From Gibbsiella quercinecans (GTDB taxonomy: Bacteria > Pseudomonadota > Gammaproteobacteria > Enterobacterales > Enterobacteriaceae): a DNA stretch of 64,000 bases. Positions 20,445 to 29,345 of this stretch are shown here, one piece after another. The notes under the pieces were generated by a model. That model was given only the letters and a program-made list of their open reading frames with translations, did no database searches and had not been told where the DNA came from. The DNA lies in contig NZ_CP014136.1 of the NCBI RefSeq assembly GCF_002291425.1, forward strand, positions 3,596,001 to 3,660,000, written 5' to 3'. The stretch's first letter is position 1; each line of letters starts with the position of its first letter. Made by a program: the position numbers and the translations under genes.

Positions 20445-21917
20445 TCAGGCTGACGCCCCCCTGACAATTCTGTCAGTTAACCCTAGTCCCGGCTCAGTGC
20501 CTGATTGAGCATTGCCCGCCGCTTTATCCGCTTGCATCGCAAACGTGAGGCCAAATGTATTGATGCCACCTTCACTACGGGCAAAGACATCTCCCCGGTG
20601 CATAATGGCGACGGCACGCACGATCGATAGGCCCAGCCCATGATGGGTATCACTCCTGGCTCGGGAGGTGTCAACGCGATAGAACCGCTCGAAAAGCCGG
20701 TGTAAGTGCTCTGGTGCTATCGGATCGCCCGGGTTTGAAACTTCAACACAGGCTTGATGACCGGTTTCGCTTAACCGCACCGTAACCGTGCTGTTGGATG
20801 GTGAGTGTCTTGCGCTATTTTCCAGTAAATTAGCCAGTGAGCGGTGGAACAGTCGTCGGTCGATGTGCGCGGTGACGTCGCCCTGAACATCCAGAGAGAG
20901 CTGTTTTTCAGCAAAAGAGGGTTCTACATACTCCGCTGTTTTCAGGGTTTCTTCCCGCAGGGACACCTGGGTAAGCTGGGAAGCATGCTCACCCGCGTGA
21001 GCATGGGACAGGAACAGCATGTCATTAACTATCGAGGTCATGCGTTCAAGTTCTTCCAGATTGGAACCCAGTAACTCTTCCAGTTCATCATGCGAGCGTC
21101 GGCGCGAGAGCCCCAGCTGCGTCTGGCCGATCAGATTAGTCAGCGGAGTCCGGAGTTCATGCGCAACATCGGCATTAAAGCTTTCGAGCTGCCTCCAGGC
21201 GACCTCTTGCCGTTCCAGCACGCCATTAAAAGATGATGCTAACTGCTGTAATTCGTCAGGTAATGCTTCGGTATTCAGGCGCTGACCATGGTCCCCGGGA
21301 GCGAGTTGCCGGGCCTGTTTACTGAGCGCCCCAACGGGACGAAGACCGATCCTTGAAACGACGTATCCCAATAAGGCGACAATCACGACGCCCAGCGCGG
21401 TAATGATCAGCAATGTACGTGTGAAGGCATCGAGTGTTCCCATGTACGGTGTGGAGTCGATAGCAACCACATAGCGCAACTCAGGTCGCTCCCCGTTGGC
21501 GGGGATGGTTTTCACTAACAGGAACAGTGAGCATGCGCCTTCTGATGCGCCGGGTACTTTATTAAAACCTTCCTGTAGAGAAGACCACTGAACACCCACC
21601 GGTGGTGTTCCGCCCACGCTAAAACGTGGGTTATCGCTCACAATCCAGTAGCGAACGCGTTCACCTTCAGAATTGGTTAAGACAGTGAATTTATTGGCCA
21701 GCGTAGACCAGCCGTCAGCCGAGGTTCGTGCGGTGATCCACGGACTCATTAATGATTCCCGGAACAACAGCTCGTTGTGCATCTGCTTTTGCAAAGAGTC
21801 ATGCAAGGAGCTTCTGAGCAGGATACCGATAACGGACACAATCAGCAGCGCGGATAAGGCAAACATCAGCGCCAGGTGAACGGAGATGGAACGCTTAAGC
21901 ATGCTTATCCCCTTCAT
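20445..21917 (-). CDS. CusS-like sensor histidine kinase
   Basis: This is a 490-residue inner-membrane kinase. Transmembrane segments lie at about residues 12-34 and 167-188, with a periplasmic sensor of about 130 residues between them. HAMP follows, then HisKA with the phosphorylated His in HELRTPLT (His 253) and HATPase_c (LLENSARHSP, HGLGLSIVRA). The domain order fits heavy-metal/CusS-type kinases, but the sensor lacks an obvious Met/His-rich metal patch, so the signal is open. Its ATG overlaps the regulator stop by one base (TAATG). A second ATG lies five codons in. The 3' end overlaps a regulator box. Confidence 0.93.
   Translation of the reverse strand: MKGISMLKRSISVHLALMFALSALLIVSVIGILLRSSLHDSLQKQMHNELLFRESLMSPWITARTSADGWSTLANKFTVLTNSEGERVRYWIVSDNPRFSVGGTPPVGVQWSSLQEGFNKVPGASEGACSLFLLVKTIPANGERPELRYVVAIDSTPYMGTLDAFTRTLLIITALGVVIVALLGYVVSRIGLRPVGALSKQARQLAPGDHGQRLNTEALPDELQQLASSFNGVLERQEVAWRQLESFNADVAHELRTPLTNLIGQTQLGLSRRRSHDELEELLGSNLEELERMTSIVNDMLFLSHAHAGEHASQLTQVSLREETLKTAEYVEPSFAEKQLSLDVQGDVTAHIDRRLFHRSLANLLENSARHSPSNSTVTVRLSETGHQACVEVSNPGDPIAPEHLHRLFERFYRVDTSRARSDTHHGLGLSIVRAVAIMHRGDVFARSEGGINTFGLTFAMQADKAAGNAQSGTEPGLGLTDRIVRGASA
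20461..20476. promoter_or_regulatory. Putative response-regulator box upstream of the cupin operon
   Basis: The perfect interrupted palindrome CTGACA-ATTC-TGTCAG sits 80 bp upstream of the cupin start, inside the last codons of the kinase gene. The TGACA-N4-TGTCA layout equals that of the CusR box known from E. coli. A second identical half-site pair is at 23870-23885. Confidence 0.6.
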
Positions 21918-22597
21918 TATTCTGACCGGACTTCGAGGACATAGCCCATGCCACGAACGGTATGCAGCAGTTTGATATCGAACGGGGCATCCACTTTGGC
22001 CCGCAGACGTTTAATGGCCACTTCAACCACGTTGGCATCGCTGTCAAAATTCATGTCCCATATCTGCTCCGCAATCATCATCTTTGACAGAATCTCCCCC
22101 TGATGCCGGGCCAAAAGGCTCAACAGGGAAAACTCTTTTGCGGTCAGTTCCAGCCTCGTTCCGGCGCGAAATACCCGGCGAGCCAGTAAGTCGAGGTGCA
22201 GATCGTGAATTTGCAGTTGGGTGATGTCTGCGCCATCCGTAGAGCGGCGACGCACCAGTGCCTGAATACGCGCCACCAGCTCAATAAGGGAAAAGGGCTT
22301 GGGGAGATAATCATCTGCGCCAAGACGAAGCCCTTTAACGCGCTCGTCGACCGATCCCCGTGCGGATAACATCAGCACAGGGGTCTGTTTACTGGCTCGC
22401 ATGCCCTCGAGCACCCGGTAGCCATCCATCCCCGGCAGCATCACATCAAGGATTATTGCGTCGTAGTCGAACTCCAGCGCGTAATGAAGACCTTCAGCGC
22501 CGTCTGCAGAGACATCTACCGTAAATCCGGATTCACCTAATGCACGGCTGAGATAGGTTGACGTTTTTTCTTCATCTTCGACTAACAACAGGCGCAT
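21917..22597 (-). CDS. OmpR/CusR-family response regulator
   Basis: The 226-residue regulator has a receiver domain with the acidic pair ED (residues 7-8), phospho-acceptor Asp51 in LDVMLPGMDG, Thr/Ser in LMLSARG and Lys in LPKPF. The C-terminal winged-helix DNA-binding domain of the OmpR class ends in LHTVRGMGYVLE. By sequence it lies near CusR/HprR-type regulators. It precedes the kinase and lies 14 bp after the exported AKR gene, so AKR, regulator and kinase may be one transcript, giving positive autoregulation if the box at 23870 is its site. Confidence 0.94.
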   Translation of the reverse strand: MRLLLVEDEEKTSTYLSRALGESGFTVDVSADGAEGLHYALEFDYDAIILDVMLPGMDGYRVLEGMRASKQTPVLMLSARGSVDERVKGLRLGADDYLPKPFSLIELVARIQALVRRRSTDGADITQLQIHDLHLDLLARRVFRAGTRLELTAKEFSLLSLLARHQGEILSKMMIAEQIWDMNFDSDANVVEVAIKRLRAKVDAPFDIKLLHTVRGMGYVLEVRSE

Positions 22598-22611
22598 AAC
22601 GAGACTTCCTC

Positions 22612-23778
<1,167 letters not shown>

Positions 23779-23869
23779 TAGTCACTCCTTTTCTCAGAAA
23801 ATTGAACATGAGCCTCATTTAACCAAGACCATTCTGCCCCTTGATTGCCAACATAAAGCTGACGGTTAC

Positions 23870-23885
23870 CTGACAGCGTTGTCAG
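23870..23885. promoter_or_regulatory. Putative response-regulator box in the divergent promoter
   Basis: The perfect interrupted palindrome CTGACA-GCGT-TGTCAG lies in the 250-bp region between the divergent exported AKR and exported hydrolase genes. The half-sites and spacing are identical to the box at 20461-20476. Confidence 0.65.
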
Positions 23886-23912
23886 AAACACTTACCCATC
23901 CCAGTCCGCTTC

Positions 23913-23928
23913 CTGACAAAAATGTTAT
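23913..23928. promoter_or_regulatory. Second, imperfect regulator box
   Basis: CTGACA-AAAA-TGTTAT repeats the same layout with changes only in the right half-site. It lies 43 bp from the first box, closer to the hydrolase gene at 24029. It may be a secondary site for the same regulator. Confidence 0.4.
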
Positions 23929-24028
23929 TTCCCCGTCACGATGCTGACAGCCATCTCTCACTAACCTGTGCCTGCAAATTTAATTCCGCGAGCCTGCATT
24001 GCCAGGCTGAAACTCATCGGGAGAGAGC

Positions 24029-25078
24029 ATGAAATTCAATCTATTAAGTGCAATACTGCTCACGGCAATGGCCGGAGTTACCTCAGTCAATGCGGCTGAT
24101 TACAAAAAAAATCCATTTACACTCGTCTATGACGGCGCCATCACTGAGAACGTCAAAGGCAAGGTCAACATCCATCCGGTGAAATACGATCTGCATGGCA
24201 TCCAGATTGCCGCGAATGTCTATACGCCAGCCAACTACGATCCCGCGAAAAAATACCCTGCAGTGGTGGTCGCGCATCCTAATGGCGGCGTAAAAGAGCA
24301 AGTCGCCGGGTTGTATGCTCAGCGTCTCGCCGAGCATGGCTATATCACTATTACCGCCGATGCAGCCTATCAGGGGGCCAGCGGCGGCATGCCTCGCAGC
24401 GTGGATAAATCCGCCAATCGCACCGAGGATATCCACGGCATGGCTGACTACATCAGCCAGTACCCAGGTGTTGATACCGCGCGTATCGGCTTGCTGGGCA
24501 TCTGTGGCGGCGGTGGTTATTCATTAAAAGCCGCTCAGACTGATAAGCGTTTTAAGGCGCTGGCGACGTTGAGCATGTTTGACTCCGGCCGTGTGCGACG
24601 CAACGGTTACCAGGACTCACAGATTTCCACCATCCAGGAACGTCTGAAGCAGGCAAGCGATGCGCGTGCCAAAGAAGTCTCCACGGGGGAGGTCAGCTAT
24701 TCCGGTGATGCCAACCTGACCGATGAACAAATCGCGAAACTGCCATTTGATTTGTACCGTCAGGGCTATGAGTATTACTGGAAAACGCATGCCCACCCGA
24801 ATTCAACGTTCCGCTATACCACCAGCAGCCTGCTGGATTTAATGCGCTTTGATGCGCAAAGCAACATGGATCTTATCAATCAGCCGCTGTTAATGATGGC
24901 CGGTACCAAAGCGGATTCGCTTTACATGACTGAAAGTGCATTCAAGCTGGCCATCGGTACGAAGAATAAAGAGCTGTTCCTGATCGACGGCGCTACCCAT
25001 ATTGAGACTTACTGGGTTCCCAAATATGTTGACCAGGCAATGCAAAAATTAGACGTCTTTTTCGATAAGAATATTTAA
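24029..25078 (+). CDS. Exported alpha/beta hydrolase (YcjY-like, Cys at the nucleophile position)
   Basis: The 349-residue protein has a Sec signal (residues 1-22, SVNA). The alpha/beta hydrolase core carries AHPNGGVKEQ at the oxyanion region and LLGICGGGGYS at the nucleophile elbow, so the GxSxG serine is replaced by cysteine, as in dienelactone hydrolases and YcjY-type proteins. The acid is likely Asp in LIDGATHIE, with the neighbouring histidine as the base. The ATG has GGGAGAGAGC upstream. It is divergent from the exported AKR and shares its box-bearing promoter region. Confidence 0.88.
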   Translation: MKFNLLSAILLTAMAGVTSVNAADYKKNPFTLVYDGAITENVKGKVNIHPVKYDLHGIQIAANVYTPANYDPAKKYPAVVVAHPNGGVKEQVAGLYAQRLAEHGYITITADAAYQGASGGMPRSVDKSANRTEDIHGMADYISQYPGVDTARIGLLGICGGGGYSLKAAQTDKRFKALATLSMFDSGRVRRNGYQDSQISTIQERLKQASDARAKEVSTGEVSYSGDANLTDEQIAKLPFDLYRQGYEYYWKTHAHPNSTFRYTTSSLLDLMRFDAQSNMDLINQPLLMMAGTKADSLYMTESAFKLAIGTKNKELFLIDGATHIETYWVPKYVDQAMQKLDVFFDKNI

Positions 25079-25099
25079 TCCTTATCCGGCAATACCCCC

Positions 25100-25120
25100 G
25101 GTCAGCCTGTCAGGCTGGCC
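25100..25120 (+). terminator. Hairpin after the exported hydrolase gene
   Basis: An 8-bp stem GGTCAGCC / GGCTGGCC (one G-T pair) with a 5-base loop is followed by ATTTCAT, 21 bp after the stop. Confidence 0.5.
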
Positions 25121-25249
25121 ATTTCATAAACTTGATGAGTGCTTATCCGCGCGTGCATCTAAGACTAACGAAGTCGGAGAGAAAGATAATTACGCACATT
25201 AAATAGCCGCTATGAATGAAATTCATAAAACCATAGGGGTATGTGGTAG

Positions 25250-26452
25250 TTATTTTTTTTCCTGAATGCCAAGCGCCATTAAAGCGCTGGCTGCCGTAAA
25301 TACCGTAATAATCCAGCCCATTGTCCATGGTGTGCCATTACTAAATAGTGCCAGGAGTAATGAAGATATGATGCCGCTACCGTATTGCAACGCCCCCATC
25401 AGCGCCGATGCAGAGCCGGCAACATTAGATACTGCGTCTAATGCACAAGCCGTAGACGTTGCGGCGATGATGCCATTCATGGAGAAGAACACGAATACAG
25501 CCCCCACAATCACGGTGATCCCGCCAACATCCAATCCGGTTGTGATTGCAAGTACTATTGCGGCAAGGGTGGCGATGAATACAGCAATCTTAAGTAACGC
25601 TTCCAATGGATAGCGATGAACCAGGCGTCTGTTGACCATGCTCACTGCCATCAATCCAACAATGTTTACTGCAAATAGCCAACCGTAATGCTGCGGGTCA
25701 ACGCCAAAGTACGTGATATAAACAAATGGAGAGCCAGTGATAAAGGCGTATGCCGCGACGTAGTAGAACGTCAGGCAAAGCGTAAAACGCATGTATTTGA
25801 CGTTGGTCAGTAGTGCGTAATAGTTATGAAAAGCGCTCGTTACGGAAGCTTGTGAGCGCTTTTCTGCAGGTAATGTCTCCGGTAGCCAGAATAACGATAT
25901 CAGCATTAATGTTCCGATAACCGCCAGTAGCCAGAAAATGGCATGCCACGAAGTGACTTTAATCATTTGCCCGCCGATCAGGGGGCCGGCAATCGGCGCG
26001 ATGGCCATAATGATCATCAGAGTCGAAAGCATTTGCGCTGCACGAGTACGGCTAAACAGATCGCGGATCATTGCCCGCGCCAGCATCGGGCCGGTACAGG
26101 CACCTAACGCCTGAAAAACACGCCAGAAGATAATTTGTACAATATCTGTTGATAATGCGCAGCCCACCGAGCCGATGATGAATAGACCTAAACCGATAAA
26201 CAGCGGCAGACGACGCCCATAACGATCGCTAATCGGTCCCCAAATCAGTTGTGCAATGCAAAAGCCGATAAGGAACCCTGTGATTGTCAGCTCAGCATCT
26301 CCCTGTAAATCCTTCGCCATGACGGGCATGGCGGGAAGATAGATATCGGTTGATAAGGAGGTAACAGCCATCAGTGCGCTGAGAATGAGCAGAAACGATA
26401 AACCGGTTTTTTTAGCTGTAGCCGACTGTGTACGTGCCTGTTGATTAAGCAT
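25250..26452 (-). CDS. Bcr/CflA family drug efflux MFS transporter
   Basis: The 400-residue inner-membrane protein has 12 predicted transmembrane segments. It carries MFS motif A (GPISDRYGRRLPL, about residue 75) and the early LSTDIYLPAMP stretch typical of Bcr/CflA (DHA1) drug exporters such as those for bicyclomycin and chloramphenicol. The actual substrate is not inferable. ATG 26452 was chosen over an upstream extension because it matches family starts. It transcribes toward the exported-hydrolase gene and appears to be a single unit. Confidence 0.9.
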   Translation of the reverse strand: MLNQQARTQSATAKKTGLSFLLILSALMAVTSLSTDIYLPAMPVMAKDLQGDAELTITGFLIGFCIAQLIWGPISDRYGRRLPLFIGLGLFIIGSVGCALSTDIVQIIFWRVFQALGACTGPMLARAMIRDLFSRTRAAQMLSTLMIIMAIAPIAGPLIGGQMIKVTSWHAIFWLLAVIGTLMLISLFWLPETLPAEKRSQASVTSAFHNYYALLTNVKYMRFTLCLTFYYVAAYAFITGSPFVYITYFGVDPQHYGWLFAVNIVGLMAVSMVNRRLVHRYPLEALLKIAVFIATLAAIVLAITTGLDVGGITVIVGAVFVFFSMNGIIAATSTACALDAVSNVAGSASALMGALQYGSGIISSLLLALFSNGTPWTMGWIITVFTAASALMALGIQEKK

Positions 26453-26532
26453 GGTGATCCGTTGGACATGAAGAGATAGGGGTATGTTAACGGGTTTGTG
26501 CTTATTGATAATCACAGGCAGGAGGAATGGGA

Positions 26533-26604
26533 CTATGAGTGATATTCATTAATCGAAAAGATAATTGCAGGTTTTGTGGAGTCAACGATAAGCAGTATTC
26601 TCAT
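26533..26604 (-). CDS. Possible 23-residue peptide
   Basis: The frame starts ATG at 26602-26604, overlapping the preceding Cys-rich frame's stop (CTATGA), with AGAGG seven bases upstream. The peptide begins MRILLIVDSTKPAII. I do not recognise it. The coupling and ribosome site are the only support. Confidence 0.25.
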   Translation of the reverse strand: MRILLIVDSTKPAIIFSINEYHS

Positions 26605-26738
26605 AGTGTTACCTCTTCCTGCATGTTGCTAAAGTCGCCAGTACAACATATCAGGCAATAGCGTTTACCGTGGTAATCGTTGCCGCAGCCGCTACAGTGC
26701 CAGTCAGTCCTGAGTATCTCGGGTTGAGCATCTGCCAC
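26601..26738 (-). CDS. Small Cys-rich, zinc-ribbon-like frame (possible remnant)
   Basis: A minus-strand frame of about 45 residues starts at GTG 26738 (or 49 residues from TTG 26750). It contains WHCSGCG and, ten residues on, RYCLICC, a CxxC-x10-CxxC spacing like a small zinc ribbon. There is no good ribosome site and the frame is closed 30 codons upstream, so it may be the 3' remnant of a longer gene. It is divergent from the nuclease-like gene at 26770. Confidence 0.3.
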   Translation of the reverse strand: MADAQPEILRTDWHCSGCGNDYHGKRYCLICCTGDFSNMQEEVTL

Positions 26739-26769
26739 GTAACGGCGCAACTTATGAAGGAGAGCAGAT

Positions 26770-27642
26770 TTGAAAAATAATCATTTAATATCAGATGGTT
26801 TACTAACCTCGCTGGGGGATATTGAATTACTGTCGCTTCATTCCGAAATTTTAATAGAATTGCGTTCAAGAGGTGTTATACGCACCAAGAATAATCCTGT
26901 AGGTGACTATGCCGAATGGCTGGTTTCTAAAGCTCTAGGTATGACTCTTCTCAGTAATTCGTCGGCGGGTGCTGATGCCATTGATGCTGACGGCATGAAA
27001 GTGCAGATCAAAGCGAGGAGAGTTACGCCGGATAATCCTTCCCGGCAACTTAGTGCTTTGCGTAACTATGAGGCAGCCGACTTTGATTATTTAATCGCGG
27101 TTATTTTCGATGAAACTTACAACGTTCTTGATGGTTACAAAATCCCGCATGAAGTAATACGAAATTACGCGCGGCATAGTGATCACGTTAACGCACACAT
27201 CATTAACCTCAAGGGCGCGATTCTTGCTGATCCTCGTGTTATTTCCATCAAAGAAAACTTGACTATCAGCAATTCAGTTTCAGTAAATGAAGTGTCTATC
27301 CAAACCTCTCAGTTCGAAACTATGGCGGGCGTTTTGAAGCAGCAAGAAAGGATAACAAGCCACGCTACGCTGGCTGAACTCCTCAAGGCTATCGGAATGG
27401 AGTGTTTCGTAAACTACTACCATCGTTTTGCCGATTCAAATTTATCAAGCGCTGACATCATGGAGCAAATGCACTCACGTGAGGGTTATACAGAGAAAAG
27501 TTGCCGGAGTCGTCTCAGTAAAGCGCGAAAAGTGATCAGGGATGGTTTAAGTATTGAAGCGCTGACGTTGATCGCTGACTCTGGGCGAATACAAGATTCT
27601 GTCAGAAATGATGCGCTTAAACTTATCAGTGTTCTTGAGTAA
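26770..27642 (+). CDS. PD-(D/E)XK nuclease-like protein of unknown role
   Basis: The 290-residue product starts at TTG 26770 with AAGGAGAG nearby. Residues about 43-85 contain NPVGDYAEWLVSKAL (candidate Glu), SAGADAIDADG (candidate Asp) and VQIKARR (Lys after a hydrophobic residue). This spacing resembles the PD-(D/E)XK nuclease fold, and the segment is like an N-terminal domain found in uncharacterised accessory proteins. The C-terminal third (about 195-290) is predicted helical and rich in Ser, Arg and Lys, and I do not recognise it. The gene is the last in the island, just before the right repeat, and is AT-rich compared with the flanks. A DNA-processing or defence role is only inferred. 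Confidence 0.6.
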   Translation: MKNNHLISDGLLTSLGDIELLSLHSEILIELRSRGVIRTKNNPVGDYAEWLVSKALGMTLLSNSSAGADAIDADGMKVQIKARRVTPDNPSRQLSALRNYEAADFDYLIAVIFDETYNVLDGYKIPHEVIRNYARHSDHVNAHIINLKGAILADPRVISIKENLTISNSVSVNEVSIQTSQFETMAGVLKQQERITSHATLAELLKAIGMECFVNYYHRFADSNLSSADIMEQMHSREGYTEKSCRSRLSKARKVIRDGLSIEALTLIADSGRIQDSVRNDALKLISVLE

Positions 27643-27647
27643 AACGG

Positions 27648-27677
27648 TTTGTAGGGAGTTGTAGTTCCTCCTACAAA
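27648..27677 (+). terminator. Hairpin after the nuclease-like gene
   Basis: Perfect 8-bp arms TTTGTAGG / CCTACAAA with a 14-base loop start six bases after the stop. A further CTCTCCTAC downstream could pair alternatively with GTAGGGAG. There is no clear T-run. Confidence 0.45.
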
Positions 27678-27747
27678 TCTCTCCTACAATGCATCAAGTT
27701 TTTTTAATAAATCCATGGGATTGCGAGATCTTTGGAGCGGGGTTGAT

Positions 27748-27767
27748 TTCCCTTCGCCCGCTCCAAA
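27748..27767 (+). repeat. attR-type direct repeat
   Basis: This is an exact 20-bp copy of the glyU 3' end (compare 10680-10699). Just before it, TTTGGAGCGGG at 27732-27742 is the exact reverse complement of the repeat's last 11 bases, so this junction can form a hairpin that the left copy cannot. Confidence 0.85.
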
Positions 27768-28178
27768 TCTGCATATTCCTAACTCTCCTGAATTCAATCA
27801 TTCCTTGTAATATCAATGTTTTTTCATTGTTTAATGGTCAACAGAACACAATGTACTTCGACGTAGGTCAAGCCGATTGTGGGGGGGTGGCAGGTGGTTA
27901 TCGAACTCGATCATCAAGCGGCTTATTGCCTCCATCACGCCTTCAGCGGCATCGTCCATTTTTGTGGCGCCGCCTGGATCGTTAGCCACACCACCTTTAA
28001 CCCCTTGTTGACACGGGGGGTGTACTGGCGGTCACATTATGCTTCTTGCTTATCAATACGCTCATAAGGCTCTGCCTTGATACGCTGAGTGACGTCCGGT
28101 GTTTCACAGGCGGCTATATCAAATAATCAGTCAAGACCGATAATTCTAAACAAATCGTCACTGAAGCGAGATTTTAAC
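27768..28178. other. Gene-free stretch right of the island junction
   Basis: No gene with a convincing start is seen in these 411 bases. A minus-strand frame near 27890-27990 reads protein-like (MDDAAEGVMEAISRLMIEF) but is short and has no ribosome site, so it may be the remnant of a gene. The right end leads into the mgtC promoter. A half-site TAAACA (28148-28153, reverse of TGTTTA) could belong to a PhoP box, but I find no matching second half. Confidence 0.4.
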
Positions 28179-28206
28179 TTTACTCAAATAATTGAATGGC
28201 TATAAT
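28179..28206 (+). promoter_or_regulatory. Candidate promoter of the mgt operon
   Basis: A perfect -10 TATAAT (28201-28206) has a weak -35 TTTACT (28179-28184) 16 bp upstream. This gives a leader RNA of roughly 280 bases before mgtC, close to the length known for Salmonella mgtCBR. Confidence 0.6.
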
Positions 28207-28231
28207 GAGCTCAAATTCAAAAAGGAGAAAT

Positions 28232-28273
28232 GTGTTGGACAGTCACCCTTACTTAAATATCAAGGCAAGCTGA
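28232..28273 (+). CDS. Short leader peptide 1 (mgtM-like position)
   Basis: A 13-codon frame starts at GTG 28232 behind AAAGGAG (spacing 4-5) and reads (M)LDSHPYLNIKAS. It is the first small frame in the mgt leader, where Salmonella has mgtM, whose translation couples ATP level to leader attenuation. I cannot confirm sequence similarity to mgtM from memory. The assignment rests on position and on the good ribosome site. Confidence 0.45.
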   Translation: MLDSHPYLNIKAS

Positions 28274-28379
28274 CGCTATTTCCCCTGCGCTGCTTGCCAA
28301 AACGGCGGGTAGCGATCTCCTTATACAGACGATTGCATCCCATAAATATAAACACAGCATAGCTGTGAGGATAATCGTC

Positions 28380-28430
28380 ATGTTCATGTTTAAAAATACA
28401 TTATTCCCTCCGCCTTCAACACGACGTTAA
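28380..28430 (+). CDS. mgtP: Proline-codon leader peptide (mgtP-like)
   Basis: A 16-residue frame, MFMFKNTLFPPPSTRR, starts at ATG 28380 with GAGG eight bases upstream and ends 64 bp before mgtC. It has three consecutive proline codons (CCT CCG CCT, 28407-28415). In Salmonella the second leader frame, mgtP, senses low charged tRNA-Pro through proline codons and then allows transcription to run into mgtC. The same role is inferred here. Confidence 0.7.
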   Translation: MFMFKNTLFPPPSTRR

Positions 28431-28494
28431 TCGCCTCTCCGGTGACAATTTGTCGTGTGCTTAATAAAGCACGTACTTAATTCTTCCAGCAAAA

Positions 28495-29190
28495 ATGGAG
28501 GAACGTATGTTGATGTATCCTTATATCGTAAACTTACTCGCAGCGATGTTATTGGGTGCGCTGATTGGCGCCGAAAGGCAATGGCGCCAGCGTATGGCTG
28601 GTCTACGCACTAATGCGTTGGTCGCAACCGGCGCAGCGGTTTTTATTCTGAGTTCAATTTCAACATCGCCGGATAGTTCGGGGCGTATTGCGGCGCAGGT
28701 AGTCTCAGGAATTGGCTTCCTTGGCGCGGGCGTCATCATGCGTGAAGGCATGAACGTACGCGGCTTGAATACCGCCGCCACGCTGTGGTGCTCTGCGGCG
28801 ATTGGCGTGCTGTGCGGGTTGGGCCAGTTCTGGCAAGCGGCGGCGGCGACGCTGATAATCTTATGCGCTAATATTTTGCTGCGCGAAGCGGCACAGCGTA
28901 TTAATCAGATCCCCTGTGCGTCAGAAGAAGAGAAGTGCTATGTCCTGAATATCATCTGTAATAGCGAACATGAAAACGCAATTCGTCAGTTATTACTAAA
29001 TATCAGCAAAGAGATGGCGCTCGGCTTGCAGGGGCTGGCCTCAATTGCAGCGAAAGAACAAGGGCATAAAGAAATCCGCATCGAGCTGGTCGGCAATGCC
29101 GATTTTCGCAAGGCTCGAGACCTTATTATGGCAAAAATTGGCGGTCACGAAAATATTACATCAGTCCGCTGGTGCGTCGAGGGGAGTTAA
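28495..29190 (+). CDS. mgtC: Virulence-associated membrane protein MgtC
   Basis: The 231-residue product is very close to Salmonella MgtC. It has several N-terminal transmembrane segments with the motifs GALIGAERQWRQR and GIGFLGAGVIMREGMNVRG, followed by a cytosolic ACT-like domain from about residue 145. MgtC inhibits the F1Fo ATP synthase and is needed for growth at low Mg2+ and inside macrophages. The conventional start is ATG 28495. GGAGG at 28497-28501 would fit ATG 28507 better. It heads mgtC-mgtB-mgtR-mgtU. Confidence 0.95.
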   Translation: MEERMLMYPYIVNLLAAMLLGALIGAERQWRQRMAGLRTNALVATGAAVFILSSISTSPDSSGRIAAQVVSGIGFLGAGVIMREGMNVRGLNTAATLWCSAAIGVLCGLGQFWQAAAATLIILCANILLREAAQRINQIPCASEEEKCYVLNIICNSEHENAIRQLLLNISKEMALGLQGLASIAAKEQGHKEIRIELVGNADFRKARDLIMAKIGGHENITSVRWCVEGS

Positions 29191-29345
29191 TCTCCTTGAT
29201 ATTCTACTATTGGAATGCGTTACATAAGGAGGGAATTATGGATGTTCCCAGGCAATTAAAGATATAAACGCTTAATAGCGTAAAGATAAATTATGCATAA
29301 ATATTTTATGCAGGAATAACGACGTCTTTAATTTGAGGATAAATC

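Noticed and set aside
27689..27985. Plus-strand frame spanning the right attachment repeat
   Set aside because: It crosses the junction of two unrelated DNA segments and has no ribosome site or family resemblance.
28381..28494. A magnesium-riboswitch (M-box) in the mgt leader
   Set aside because: The leader carries short peptide frames as in Salmonella mgtCBR, and I do not see the conserved M-box helices.
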